Shown: piece after piece, positions 7,218-15,009 of the stretch
Position numbering within the stretch: the stretch's first letter is position 1
How the letters are laid out: each line of letters begins with the position of its first letter
The notes under the pieces: model-generated
The model's input: only the letters and a program-made list of their open reading frames with translations
Databases searched by the model: none
Told to the model about the DNA's origin: nothing
NCBI GenBank assembly: GCA_965662345.1
Contig: CBFIHE010000031.1
Span: 1 to 25,630, forward strand
Reading direction: 5' to 3'
Origin: UBA6049 sp965662345
GTDB lineage: Bacteria > Bacteroidota > Bacteroidia > Flavobacteriales_G > Salibacteraceae
Length of the DNA stretch: 25,630 nt
Made by a program: the position numbers and the translations under genes

Positions 7218-9590
7218 TTAGTTTAACCCAAACTTAATCCCTCCAAAATAGGTGATCGGCCTTGCCGGACCGTATACATAACCGGCATCGCGGTCTGCGC
7301 CAATATCAAAATCATCTTGGAAATGGTTCAAGACGTTTTGCACCCCTGCGAAGAATTCAACTCGGTAATTGTCTTGGTTGTATAGGGTGTAGGTAGCTTT
7401 CAGGTTGATTTCTGTAAATGCATCGGTAGTTTTAATGACCGTGTATTCGGTTTCGGGGTCAATTACATGTGCAACTTGCATTGGGCCTGTGTAAATACCT
7501 GAAGTATTGAACTTCCAATTTTTGGTGGGATTGTAAGTTACAGACCAAAAGCCGTAAAAATCAGGCGTGCGCAATAACACATCTGTAGTGGTTGGTGGTA
7601 TATCAGAATCCCCCTCTGCAGACCATATTTCTTCTGTATTACTGTATGCTGTAGTTTGAGCGGTGAAGCCAAGTTGCGCAATCCACTTTTCTGTATAGGC
7701 TAGATTCAATTCCATATTCACTCCTTGAACGTTCAGGCCCTCTCCGTTTCTCTTTGTAATTACGCCAATACCTGAGGGTAGTTCAGTTTGATCTGATAAA
7801 ATGAATGGATTATCTAGCATTGTGTAAAAACCCTCTCCCACAGCATTTAGCTGCCATTTGTTCTTGAGTTTGGTGTAGTTTATTGATGCCGTGTATGAAT
7901 GACTCCTTTCTGTGATAAGTGAAGGGTCTAATCGAGTAAATAAGGCCGCGCCACCCACAGTTTCTATATGTAAATCTTCATCAAATGCCTGCGGAGCACG
8001 ATAGCCTTGAGCATATCCTGCCCTTAGCTTAAAGGCCTTATTGATTTCATACATCAGATTGGCTCTTGGAACCAAAACATTCAAGGTGCGATTATTGACG
8101 AATGATTCGTTTCCTAATTGGTAATTGCCAGCAATGGTAACGATGTCGTATCTACCGCCTGCTACCAGCGTGAACTTCTCATAAGGGTTCCATTGAATTT
8201 GGCCGTATGTACCTATGGTATTTACTTTTTGGGAAATACTTCTTTCGTAACCTGGCATTTCATCTACCACATCATTGTATTGGTATTCGCTACCTGTTGC
8301 TAATGTGAGGGTAGGGAGCAGTACTACGTTGTATTGTAAACCCGTAACCATTGCCATATCAGTAGACTTACCATAAGCATTAAGTGCAAGAAGATCGTCA
8401 GCAGTAAGTGAATCCCCTGGTTGAAGTACTCTGCCGCCCGCACCGTAATAACTTCCTCGGTTTGTGTGCTGTAAGGTTCCATAAACAGCAAGGCCATGCT
8501 TGTTTTTTTTACTCACCGTTTCTAAAGAAACTCCAGCTCCATAAATAGAGTGATTAAGCTGCTCGGCTACATCGCTTTGGTGGGGTTCTAAATCAAAATC
8601 ATTTCCACCCCTGCGGTACTCATTAATATGGTAGCCATTCAATTTGATCTTACTTCTTTCACCTACATTGCAGAATGCATCAAGTCCGATGGTGGTATTG
8701 TTCAATTCTACCATCTCTGAGTACCCATCTCCGTTGGCATCCCAATGTTCGCGATTGCGGTTGAAGGCGTATAGGCTAATCCCTTTTTGAAGATCGGTTG
8801 AGACTACACTCCCGTTTAACGAAACGGTGCGATCTCCAGCAGTTCCGTCTACAAATGCTTGATTCAGCCCAACTTCAAAACTGTTATCCACAGGGTCTTT
8901 GGTGATAATATTTACTGTACCTGCAATCGCATTACCACCAAAAAGTATTGAACCTCCACCTTTAACAACCTCAATGCGATCAATCATACTGGTAGGAATC
9001 ATTTCTAGGACATATACTCCAGATAGGGCTGAGAAAACGGGCCTACTATTAATGAGAACTTGTGAATACGCACCTTCTAGTCCGTTCATTCGGAGCTGAG
9101 TAAAACCACAATTTTGACAGTTATTCTCTATCCGCAAACCAGGAGAGAAGTTGAGACCTTCTGCCATGCTTAAGCTCTGACTCGCTTCAAAAACTCGGTC
9201 ATCTAAAGTACTTACAATAATTGGAGCTTTGTAAAGAGGTACTTCGTTTCTAGTACCTGTAACGGTAATTTGTTCTAATTGGAGTACATCAGGCTGAAGT
9301 GAAATTCGCGCTTGTAGATTACGCCCTGGTTGCAGCACTACGGTTTTTGAGGTAGTAGTGTAGCCTATGAAAGAGGTGGTCATGGTGTATTCTCCAGCAG
9401 GTAGTTCGTTGATTGTATACTGTCCCATTGGGCTTGTTACTGCCGTAAACTGTTTATCTCCCTGTATAAGGAATACATATACGCCAGGAATGGGAGAACC
9501 ATTTTCTTCAATTGTACCAGTAATGGAAGCCGTTTGAGTTAAACCAAAAAAGGGCAGAAGATAAAATAGTAAGACGATTTTTTGTGTCAT
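7218..9590 (-). CDS. TonB-dependent outer-membrane receptor with carboxypeptidase-regulatory-like N-terminal domain
   Basis: The protein has 790 residues. A signal peptide of about 20 residues (ending GLTQT) is followed by a carboxypeptidase D regulatory-like beta domain (about 21-100, with GTIEENGSPIPGVYVFL and GQYTINELPAGEYTM). A TonB-box-like stretch LEQITVTGTR lies around 105-113. The plug domain (about 118-235) contains RMNGLEGAYSQVLI, IDRIEVVKGGGSILFGG and AGTVNIITK, all hallmark plug motifs. The rest is a beta-barrel ending in FGGIKFGLN. The plug carries a CxxC pair (C158, C161). It imports a ligand across the outer membrane using TonB energy. The plug is CirA/BtuB-like, but the ligand is not identifiable; the operator-like palindrome in its promoter makes a metal or metal complex a reasonable guess. 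It is transcribed divergently from the DUF819 gene. Confidence 0.93.
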   Translation of the reverse strand: MTQKIVLLFYLLPFFGLTQTASITGTIEENGSPIPGVYVFLIQGDKQFTAVTSPMGQYTINELPAGEYTMTTSFIGYTTTSKTVVLQPGRNLQARISLQPDVLQLEQITVTGTRNEVPLYKAPIIVSTLDDRVFEASQSLSMAEGLNFSPGLRIENNCQNCGFTQLRMNGLEGAYSQVLINSRPVFSALSGVYVLEMIPTSMIDRIEVVKGGGSILFGGNAIAGTVNIITKDPVDNSFEVGLNQAFVDGTAGDRTVSLNGSVVSTDLQKGISLYAFNRNREHWDANGDGYSEMVELNNTTIGLDAFCNVGERSKIKLNGYHINEYRRGGNDFDLEPHQSDVAEQLNHSIYGAGVSLETVSKKNKHGLAVYGTLQHTNRGSYYGAGGRVLQPGDSLTADDLLALNAYGKSTDMAMVTGLQYNVVLLPTLTLATGSEYQYNDVVDEMPGYERSISQKVNTIGTYGQIQWNPYEKFTLVAGGRYDIVTIAGNYQLGNESFVNNRTLNVLVPRANLMYEINKAFKLRAGYAQGYRAPQAFDEDLHIETVGGAALFTRLDPSLITERSHSYTASINYTKLKNKWQLNAVGEGFYTMLDNPFILSDQTELPSGIGVITKRNGEGLNVQGVNMELNLAYTEKWIAQLGFTAQTTAYSNTEEIWSAEGDSDIPPTTTDVLLRTPDFYGFWSVTYNPTKNWKFNTSGIYTGPMQVAHVIDPETEYTVIKTTDAFTEINLKATYTLYNQDNYRVEFFAGVQNVLNHFQDDFDIGADRDAGYVYGPARPITYFGGIKFGLN

Positions 9591-9621
9591 AAACAGTTGC
9601 GCAATACAGTGTTTCGGCTTG

Positions 9622-9629
9622 CAAATATA
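9622..9629 (-). promoter_or_regulatory. Candidate -7 promoter box (TATATTTG) of the TonB receptor gene
   Basis: The minus strand reads TATATTTG, an exact match to the Bacteroidota -7 consensus TAnnTTTG, 31 nt before the receptor ATG. The inverted repeat at 9635-9648 lies 5 nt upstream of it, inside the region that sigma factor and polymerase would cover. I do not see a convincing -33 TTG. Confidence 0.5.
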
Positions 9630-9634
9630 AATAA

Positions 9635-9648
9635 TTAGACGTGTCTAA
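9635..9648. promoter_or_regulatory. Inverted repeat TTAGAC-GT-GTCTAA, candidate operator
   Basis: Two perfect 6-bp arms (TTAGAC and GTCTAA) are separated by 2 bp. The repeat lies between the expected -33 and -7 elements of the TonB receptor promoter, where a bound repressor would block transcription. The arms resemble half-sites of DtxR/MntR-type or Bacteroidota Fur-type metal-dependent repressors, but I cannot assign the regulator from one site. It lies 65 nt before the candidate -7 box of the divergent DUF819 gene and could affect that gene too. Confidence 0.5.
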
Positions 9649-9712
9649 AAAGAATTTTTGAGATGGCTTTTGCGTGTGTCAATGCCTAGCGTTTAAAGTT
9701 GTGTTGAATTTG

Positions 9713-9720
9713 TATTTTCG
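9713..9720 (+). promoter_or_regulatory. Candidate -7 box (TATTTTCG) of the DUF819 gene
   Basis: TATTTTCG lies 20 nt before the DUF819 ATG and fits TAnnTTCG. It is the only such match in the divergent intergenic region on this strand. It would drive the DUF819 gene and possibly genes downstream. Confidence 0.35.
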
Positions 9721-9740
9721 GCAGCCAATCAAGCAATAAG

Positions 9741-10997
9741 ATGGAAGAACACGCACACTTAGCACTCATAAACAGCGATGCTGTAACTCTTGGGATACTC
9801 CTACTAATGCTAGGGCTCATTTTCAAAACAGCTTCTAGTGATCATCCAGCACTGAAAAAGTTCTACACCTACATACCCATGCTTTTGCTTTGCTACTTCG
9901 TGCCATCTTTGCTTACTACATTTAACATTGTGAATCCGCACGAGAGTCAGTTGTACTATGTAGCCTCTCGTTTCTTTTTACCTGCCAGTTTGGTGTTGCT
10001 CACATTAAGTATAGACCTTAAAGAGATATTTAAGTTGGGTCCCAAAGCATTAATCATGTTTCTTACGGGTACCGTAGGTGTAATTATTGGCGGACCCATT
10101 GCAATCCTTATCGCATCGGCTCTCATACCCGATGCAGTTGGTGGTGTTGGGCCTGAGGCCGTTTGGCGCGGAATGACAACAATTGCAGGTAGTTGGATTG
10201 GTGGTGGAGCCAATCAAGCGGCCATGTACGAGATTTTCAAACCAGAAGACGGGTTGTATTCCATCATGATTACAGTTGACGTAATTGTAGCTGAAATTTG
10301 GATGGCGTTTTTATTGCTTGGCGTTGGTAGGTCAGAAAGCATAGATCGCTTTTTTAAAGCAGATGCTAGCTCCGTTGTGGAACTTAAAAATAAGATGCAC
10401 GACTTCAGTCAAAAAATGGCCCGAATTCCTACCCTTACAGACTTAATGGTGATTCTTGGATTGGGTTTAGGAGCAACTGGAGTAGCACACTTTTTATCAG
10501 ATGGCATAGCACCTTGGATCGCTGAAAATGCAGCTTATCTGGAGAAATTTAGCCTTACCAGCAAATTCTTTTGGTTGATTGTTATTTCAACTACGATAGG
10601 ATTAATCTTATCATTTACAAAAGCAAGGAACTACGAGGGTGCTGGTGCCAGCAGAATCGGTTCGGTGTTCATCTACTTCTTGGTAGCAACCATTGGTATG
10701 AAAATGAATATTCTGGAGATTTTTGATAATCCAGCACTCTTTGGAGTTGGTCTTATTTGGATGGCCATTCATGTTGGACTACTCTTCATAGTGGCCAAAT
10801 TCATAAAAGCTCCGTACTTCTTTTTGGCGGTTGGGAGTAAAGCGAATATTGGAGGAGCAGCAAGTGCACCTGTGGTCGCAGCTGCTTTTCATCCATCATT
10901 AGCGCCTGTTGGCGTGCTTTTGGCCGTGTTGGGTTACGCTCTTGGAACCTACGGTGCTTGGATGTGTGGATTATTGATGCAAGCGGCTGCCAGCTAA
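9741..10997 (+). CDS. DUF819 family integral membrane protein (YjcL-like)
   Basis: The 418-residue protein is almost entirely hydrophobic, with about ten predicted membrane segments and no cleavable signal peptide. Two conserved glycine-rich stretches mark the DUF819 family: SWIGGGANQAAMYEIF in the first half and ANIGGAASAPVVAAAF followed by HPSLAPVGVLLAVLGYALG near the C terminus. They occupy similar places in the two halves, which hints at an internal duplication like that of many secondary transporters. A charged cytoplasmic-type loop lies around residues 195-230. DUF819 proteins are thought to be transporters, but I know of no secure substrate. It is divergent from the TonB receptor, so the two might share regulation. 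aroC starts 29 nt downstream. Confidence 0.88.
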   Translation: MEEHAHLALINSDAVTLGILLLMLGLIFKTASSDHPALKKFYTYIPMLLLCYFVPSLLTTFNIVNPHESQLYYVASRFFLPASLVLLTLSIDLKEIFKLGPKALIMFLTGTVGVIIGGPIAILIASALIPDAVGGVGPEAVWRGMTTIAGSWIGGGANQAAMYEIFKPEDGLYSIMITVDVIVAEIWMAFLLLGVGRSESIDRFFKADASSVVELKNKMHDFSQKMARIPTLTDLMVILGLGLGATGVAHFLSDGIAPWIAENAAYLEKFSLTSKFFWLIVISTTIGLILSFTKARNYEGAGASRIGSVFIYFLVATIGMKMNILEIFDNPALFGVGLIWMAIHVGLLFIVAKFIKAPYFFLAVGSKANIGGAASAPVVAAAFHPSLAPVGVLLAVLGYALGTYGAWMCGLLMQAAAS

Positions 10998-11011
10998 CCG
11001 CATTTCTCGTG

Positions 11012-11019
11012 TAACTTTG
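11012..11019 (+). promoter_or_regulatory. Candidate -7 box (TAACTTTG) of aroC
   Basis: TAACTTTG exactly fits TAnnTTTG and lies 7 nt before the aroC ATG, in the 29-nt gap after the DUF819 gene. Transcription would begin within a few bases of the start codon. No -33 TTG is visible at the usual distance. Confidence 0.4.
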
Positions 11020-11026
11020 ACCCACT

Positions 11027-12109
11027 ATGGCGGGAAATAGTATTGGAACCATATTTACGTTAACCACCTTTGGTGAATCTCATGGAATCGCGATTGGTGG
11101 AGTAATTGACGGTTGTCCTGCTGGGTTCTCTTTGAACCTCGCTGAAATCCAAGCAAATTTAGATAGAAGAAAGCCTGGTCAGTCTGCCATTACCACCCAG
11201 CGAAAAGAGGCCGATGAGGTTGAGTTCCTTTCTGGTTTATTCGAAGGAAAGACAACAGGAACGCCTATAGGTTTCATAATCCGTAATAAAGATCATCGTT
11301 CCAAAGACTATTCAGAGATAAAAGATACGTACAGACCTTCTCATGCAGATTACACCTACGACTCTAAATATGGATTTCGTGATTATAGAGGTGGAGGACG
11401 GTCTAGCGCTAGGGAAACGGCCTGTAGAGTAGTAGCAGGAAGTATTGCCCAGCAGTTTTTAAAGACAATGGGCGTACAAATTCATAGTTCTGTAATTCAA
11501 ACTGGTGAAATCTCTGTTCCAAGTGCTGCTACATTTGACTATGCAAGTGTTGAAAATAACCCGGTTCGCTGCGCTCATCCAGATACAGCATCGGCTATGC
11601 TGACTTATTTAGAAGAAGTTCGGGATGCTGGAGATACTGTTGGGGGAGTTATTCACACAGTAGTATCTGGTGTACCTCCTGGTTGGGGAGAACCCGTATT
11701 TGATAAACTCCACGCAGATTTAGGTAAAGGTATGCTTAGTATTAATGCGGTAAAGGGGTTTGAGATAGGCTCTGGTTTCAGCGCAGCGTCTATGCGCGGT
11801 ACAGATCATAACGATAATTTCGTGAAATCAGATAATCGCATAGTTACTTCAACCAATAGAAGCGGAGGGATTCAAGGAGGTATTTCAAACGGAAGCCCAA
11901 TCACATTTAATACGGCCTTTAAGCCTGTTGCAACTGTAATGCAAGCACAAGACACCATTACCAAAGACGGAAAAGAAACAGTTTTGAAAGCTAAAGGTAG
12001 ACATGACCCATGTGTGGTGCCAAGAGCAGTTCCCATTGTAGATGCTATGACGGCCATCGTTTTATTCGACCATGCTTTGCGTCAAAAAACAGCTAAATTC
12101 ACATCATGA
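11027..12109 (+). CDS. aroC: Chorismate synthase
   Basis: This enzyme converts 5-enolpyruvylshikimate-3-phosphate to chorismate, the last step of the shikimate pathway, using reduced FMN. The 360-residue length is standard. The conserved start region (TLTTFGESHGIAIGGVIDG), the DRRKPGQS segment, the GTPIGFIIRN loop, HADYTYDSKYGFRDYRGGGRSSARET and, near the end, RHDPCVVPRAVPIVDAM are the classic chorismate-synthase signatures; His12-type and Arg-rich FMN/substrate-binding segments are intact. It is a soluble cytoplasmic enzyme. The TGA stop overlaps the ATG of the next gene (ATGA at 12106-12109). It has a candidate promoter of its own. No other aromatic amino acid gene is nearby. Confidence 0.98.
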   Translation: MAGNSIGTIFTLTTFGESHGIAIGGVIDGCPAGFSLNLAEIQANLDRRKPGQSAITTQRKEADEVEFLSGLFEGKTTGTPIGFIIRNKDHRSKDYSEIKDTYRPSHADYTYDSKYGFRDYRGGGRSSARETACRVVAGSIAQQFLKTMGVQIHSSVIQTGEISVPSAATFDYASVENNPVRCAHPDTASAMLTYLEEVRDAGDTVGGVIHTVVSGVPPGWGEPVFDKLHADLGKGMLSINAVKGFEIGSGFSAASMRGTDHNDNFVKSDNRIVTSTNRSGGIQGGISNGSPITFNTAFKPVATVMQAQDTITKDGKETVLKAKGRHDPCVVPRAVPIVDAMTAIVLFDHALRQKTAKFTS

Positions 12110-13575
12110 GAATAGCAATAAGTTTAGCTGCATTTCTAATCAGTCAAATCGCACTTTTTGCGCAACAAGACACCTCCTTTTCGATTACCTACGGAACAAT
12201 CAATGAAGATAGAGGAGCAAAAATCAGGCTAGCTTCTGATGGCAATTTATTGATTGTAGGTAGTACAGCTGCAGATGAGCAAAACTCTGGTTCAGATATG
12301 TATTTACTTAAGGTAGATACACTAGGTAGAAAACTATGGTCTTTAGCCGTTGGCGCCAATGAAATAGAACAAGCTACGGATGTAGTGGAAATGAACAATG
12401 GTAACTACCTGTTAGTAGGCTATTCCAATAGTTTTAGCCTGGGTGATTATGATGTTTTTGTAGCACAGGTTTCAGCTGCTGGAGCTTTACTATCGTTAGA
12501 CACCTATGGCGGCTCAGACTGGGATCAAGCCTATGGAGTTACCGCCACAGCCGATGGAGGATTTGTTATTGTTGGTGAGAGCTATAGCTATCAAAATGGC
12601 ATTTCGCAAGGGTTGGTGATAAAATTAAATGCAGCAGGTACGTTAGAGTGGATGAATAATTGGGGCGGTAGCTTCAATGATGGTTTTTATGCAGTAGAAA
12701 ATTTGGCAAGTGGAGTTATTGTTGCCGCTGGATATACTGAAGTAGAGAATAATGGAAAAGACATTTGGGTTGTAGGAATTTCGGTCTTTGGGGATTCTTT
12801 GTGGACCAGGACTATAGGTTCTTCAGCTGATGAAGAAGCTTTGGATATTGGTATAAATTCAGGACAATTTATAGGACTTGTTGGTTATACGACTAGACAA
12901 GGATTATCGAAAGACTTCTATTTTGTTGCGCTAGACAATAACTTAGACAGTGCATTTGACTTTTTAGGGTCATATTCAGACGTTGATGTTCTAACAGGCA
13001 TTACGATAGACGACTTCGATGGGTTTGTAATATCTGGATATACCAACTCAACAAGCTTAGGTGTCATCAATTATGATGTTACCTATTATAGAATTCGTGA
13101 CGATGGTGTTTTTGTTTACGGAACTACTTTCGGATATGCCCAAAACGAATTTGCGAATAGTATATTAAGTGGAAGTACCTCTGGCTTTTATTTTCTCGGA
13201 ACCACAGATTCACACGGTCAAGGCTTAAATGATATCTGGCTCTTGCGAGCACTTGAATTTGACACATTTTCTTTACGTACCCCAGAGCTCATACTTGATA
13301 CGGTATCGTTACTCACTTCTGCACCTGATTTTTCAACGGCTAGCGCGACTTCTCTAAAACTGTACCCCAACCCTTTGAGAGATCAACTAACTATTGAAAC
13401 GGGTAGTCGATTAGTTGCTGAGCTTATGACCACAAACGGTCAACTCTTGAGACAATTAGAATTAAATAGGGGAGAGAATAGGGTAGACCTTCAAGATTTA
13501 CCTGTTGGCACCTATTTTATCTCATTTACAGACCAATCAAACCATACTACCATTCAGGTTATTCAGAAGAAATAG
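12106..13575 (+). CDS. Secreted repeat protein with T9SS type A C-terminal sorting domain
   Basis: The 489-residue protein begins with a 20-residue signal peptide (ending ALFAQ). Residues about 25-385 hold repeated units of some 45-55 residues that recur as a Gly-Gly or Gly-Ser turn, a DxxxxV or DGGF segment, then strands such as YLLVGYSNS, GGFVIVGES and DIWLLRALE. This looks like a beta-propeller of the kind found in many Bacteroidota secreted proteins. The last 75 residues or so are a type A sorting domain: LYPNPLRDQLTIE, then a TNGQLLRQL strand, then LPVGTYFISF, ending in Lys-Lys. It should be exported by Sec, then passed by the T9SS to the cell surface or medium. No catalytic residues are evident. 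Its start overlaps the aroC stop by 4 nt, an odd partner for a secreted protein. Confidence 0.88.
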   Translation: MRIAISLAAFLISQIALFAQQDTSFSITYGTINEDRGAKIRLASDGNLLIVGSTAADEQNSGSDMYLLKVDTLGRKLWSLAVGANEIEQATDVVEMNNGNYLLVGYSNSFSLGDYDVFVAQVSAAGALLSLDTYGGSDWDQAYGVTATADGGFVIVGESYSYQNGISQGLVIKLNAAGTLEWMNNWGGSFNDGFYAVENLASGVIVAAGYTEVENNGKDIWVVGISVFGDSLWTRTIGSSADEEALDIGINSGQFIGLVGYTTRQGLSKDFYFVALDNNLDSAFDFLGSYSDVDVLTGITIDDFDGFVISGYTNSTSLGVINYDVTYYRIRDDGVFVYGTTFGYAQNEFANSILSGSTSGFYFLGTTDSHGQGLNDIWLLRALEFDTFSLRTPELILDTVSLLTSAPDFSTASATSLKLYPNPLRDQLTIETGSRLVAELMTTNGQLLRQLELNRGENRVDLQDLPVGTYFISFTDQSNHTTIQVIQKK

Positions 13576-13581
13576 GCACTT

Positions 13582-14997
13582 ATGTTCAGAAAAATAGCAC
13601 TCCATTGGCAAATTATTATCGGACTGGTTTTAGGCGTGATTTGGGCGCTTATATCTGGTAGTTTAGGTTGGAGTACGTTTACCATGAACTGGATAGCTCC
13701 GCTAGGAACAATATTCATTAACCTACTCAAACTCATTGCTGTACCTCTGGTTCTTTTCTCTATCATACAAGGAATATCTAGTTTATCAGATACAACTTCG
13801 TTAGGAAGAATGGGACTAAAAACGCTTGGTCTTTACTTGCTTACCACAACGGCTGCCGTTGCACTCGGACTCCTACTAGTGAATGTATTTAAACCAGGTA
13901 AGGCGATTAGCGAAGAGCAACACATTGTTAATAGAATCTCCTACGAAATGTGGAGAGACGATGCTGGTGCTGAGGTTTTTGATGACAAGGATTACCTAAA
14001 TAACTCCGATTATTCCACCTACCTGAGCGATGCCCAAGCCAAAGTGGCGCAAGATGCCAGTAATGTTGAGGCGAACACCAAAATAGAAAGGGCAAAGAAG
14101 AATAAGGAGTCGGGGCCACTTCAGTTCTTAGTGGATATGGTGCCTAGCAATATCTTTATCTCATTCAATGATAGCCTAATGCTCCAAGTGATTTTCTTCG
14201 CCATCTTCTTTGGAGTTACGCTTATTTCACTTCCCAGAGAAAAGGTTCAAGGCGTAATATCTTTTGTAGATGGTGGCTCTGAGGTATTCATCAAGATGGT
14301 AGATATTGTTATGCGCGGTGCTCCCCTATTTGTTTTTGCCTTATTAGCTGGTAAGATGACAGAGCTAGCGGGAGACAATCCAGCTCGTATGTTGGGAATT
14401 TTTGAAGTACTTGGCTGGTATTCGCTGGTGGTAGCTATTGGCTTGGCACTTATGGTTTTTGTTATTTACCCCGGAATTCTGCTAGTAGTTAATCGAAATT
14501 TGACTTACGGTGAATTCTTCAAAGCAATGAGTCCAGCTCAGTTCTTGGCTTTTTCAAGTTCATCATCGGCTGCAACATTACCTGTTACCATGGAGTGTGT
14601 AAACAAGAATTTGAAAGTAAAAGAAGAAATTACTGGTTTTGTGTTGCCCATTGGAGCTACTGTAAATATGGACGGTACCAGTCTTTATCAAGCGGTGGCT
14701 GTCGTGTTTTTGGCTCAATTCCACGGTGTGGATTTAAACCTATCTCAACAGCTCATTATAATACTTACAGCTACTTTGGCTAGTATTGGATCTGCGGCCG
14801 TACCAAGTGCTGGATTAATCATGTTAATTATCGTGCTAGAATCGGTGGGCTTAAACCCAGCTTGGATTGCAATAATCTTCCCAGTTGACCGTATATTGGA
14901 TATGTGCAGAACCGTTGTAAACGTTACGGGTGACGCAACTGTGAGTAGTATTGTAGCACATACCGAAGGCAAAATGAATTTCTCTAAAACCCTATAA
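13582..14997 (+). CDS. Dicarboxylate/amino acid:cation symporter (DAACS, GltP/GltPh-like)
   Basis: The 471-residue inner-membrane protein has the glutamate-transporter fold signatures: FSSSSSAATLPVT in hairpin HP1, NMDGT at 362-366 in TM7, AAVPSAG in HP2, and in TM8 the DRILDMCRTVVNVTGD motif. By alignment to GltPh from memory, the residues D440, R443 and N447 correspond to D394, R397 and N401; the Arg equivalent of R397 points to a substrate with a side-chain carboxylate (aspartate, glutamate or a C4 dicarboxylate). Transport should be coupled to sodium or protons. A loop after TM3, residues about 108-178, is some 55 residues longer than in GltPh and is rich in Asp, Asn, Lys and Ala. The gene starts 6 nt after the upstream stop. 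Confidence 0.95.
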   Translation: MFRKIALHWQIIIGLVLGVIWALISGSLGWSTFTMNWIAPLGTIFINLLKLIAVPLVLFSIIQGISSLSDTTSLGRMGLKTLGLYLLTTTAAVALGLLLVNVFKPGKAISEEQHIVNRISYEMWRDDAGAEVFDDKDYLNNSDYSTYLSDAQAKVAQDASNVEANTKIERAKKNKESGPLQFLVDMVPSNIFISFNDSLMLQVIFFAIFFGVTLISLPREKVQGVISFVDGGSEVFIKMVDIVMRGAPLFVFALLAGKMTELAGDNPARMLGIFEVLGWYSLVVAIGLALMVFVIYPGILLVVNRNLTYGEFFKAMSPAQFLAFSSSSSAATLPVTMECVNKNLKVKEEITGFVLPIGATVNMDGTSLYQAVAVVFLAQFHGVDLNLSQQLIIILTATLASIGSAAVPSAGLIMLIIVLESVGLNPAWIAIIFPVDRILDMCRTVVNVTGDATVSSIVAHTEGKMNFSKTL

Positions 14998-15009
14998 AAC
15001 AAAAAACCT

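Noticed and set aside
7155..7219. Two copies of AAAACGATT in the gap between the receptor and channel genes
   Set aside because: A 9-bp AT-rich repeat in an AT-rich gap may be chance; no palindromic form or promoter relation supports an operator.
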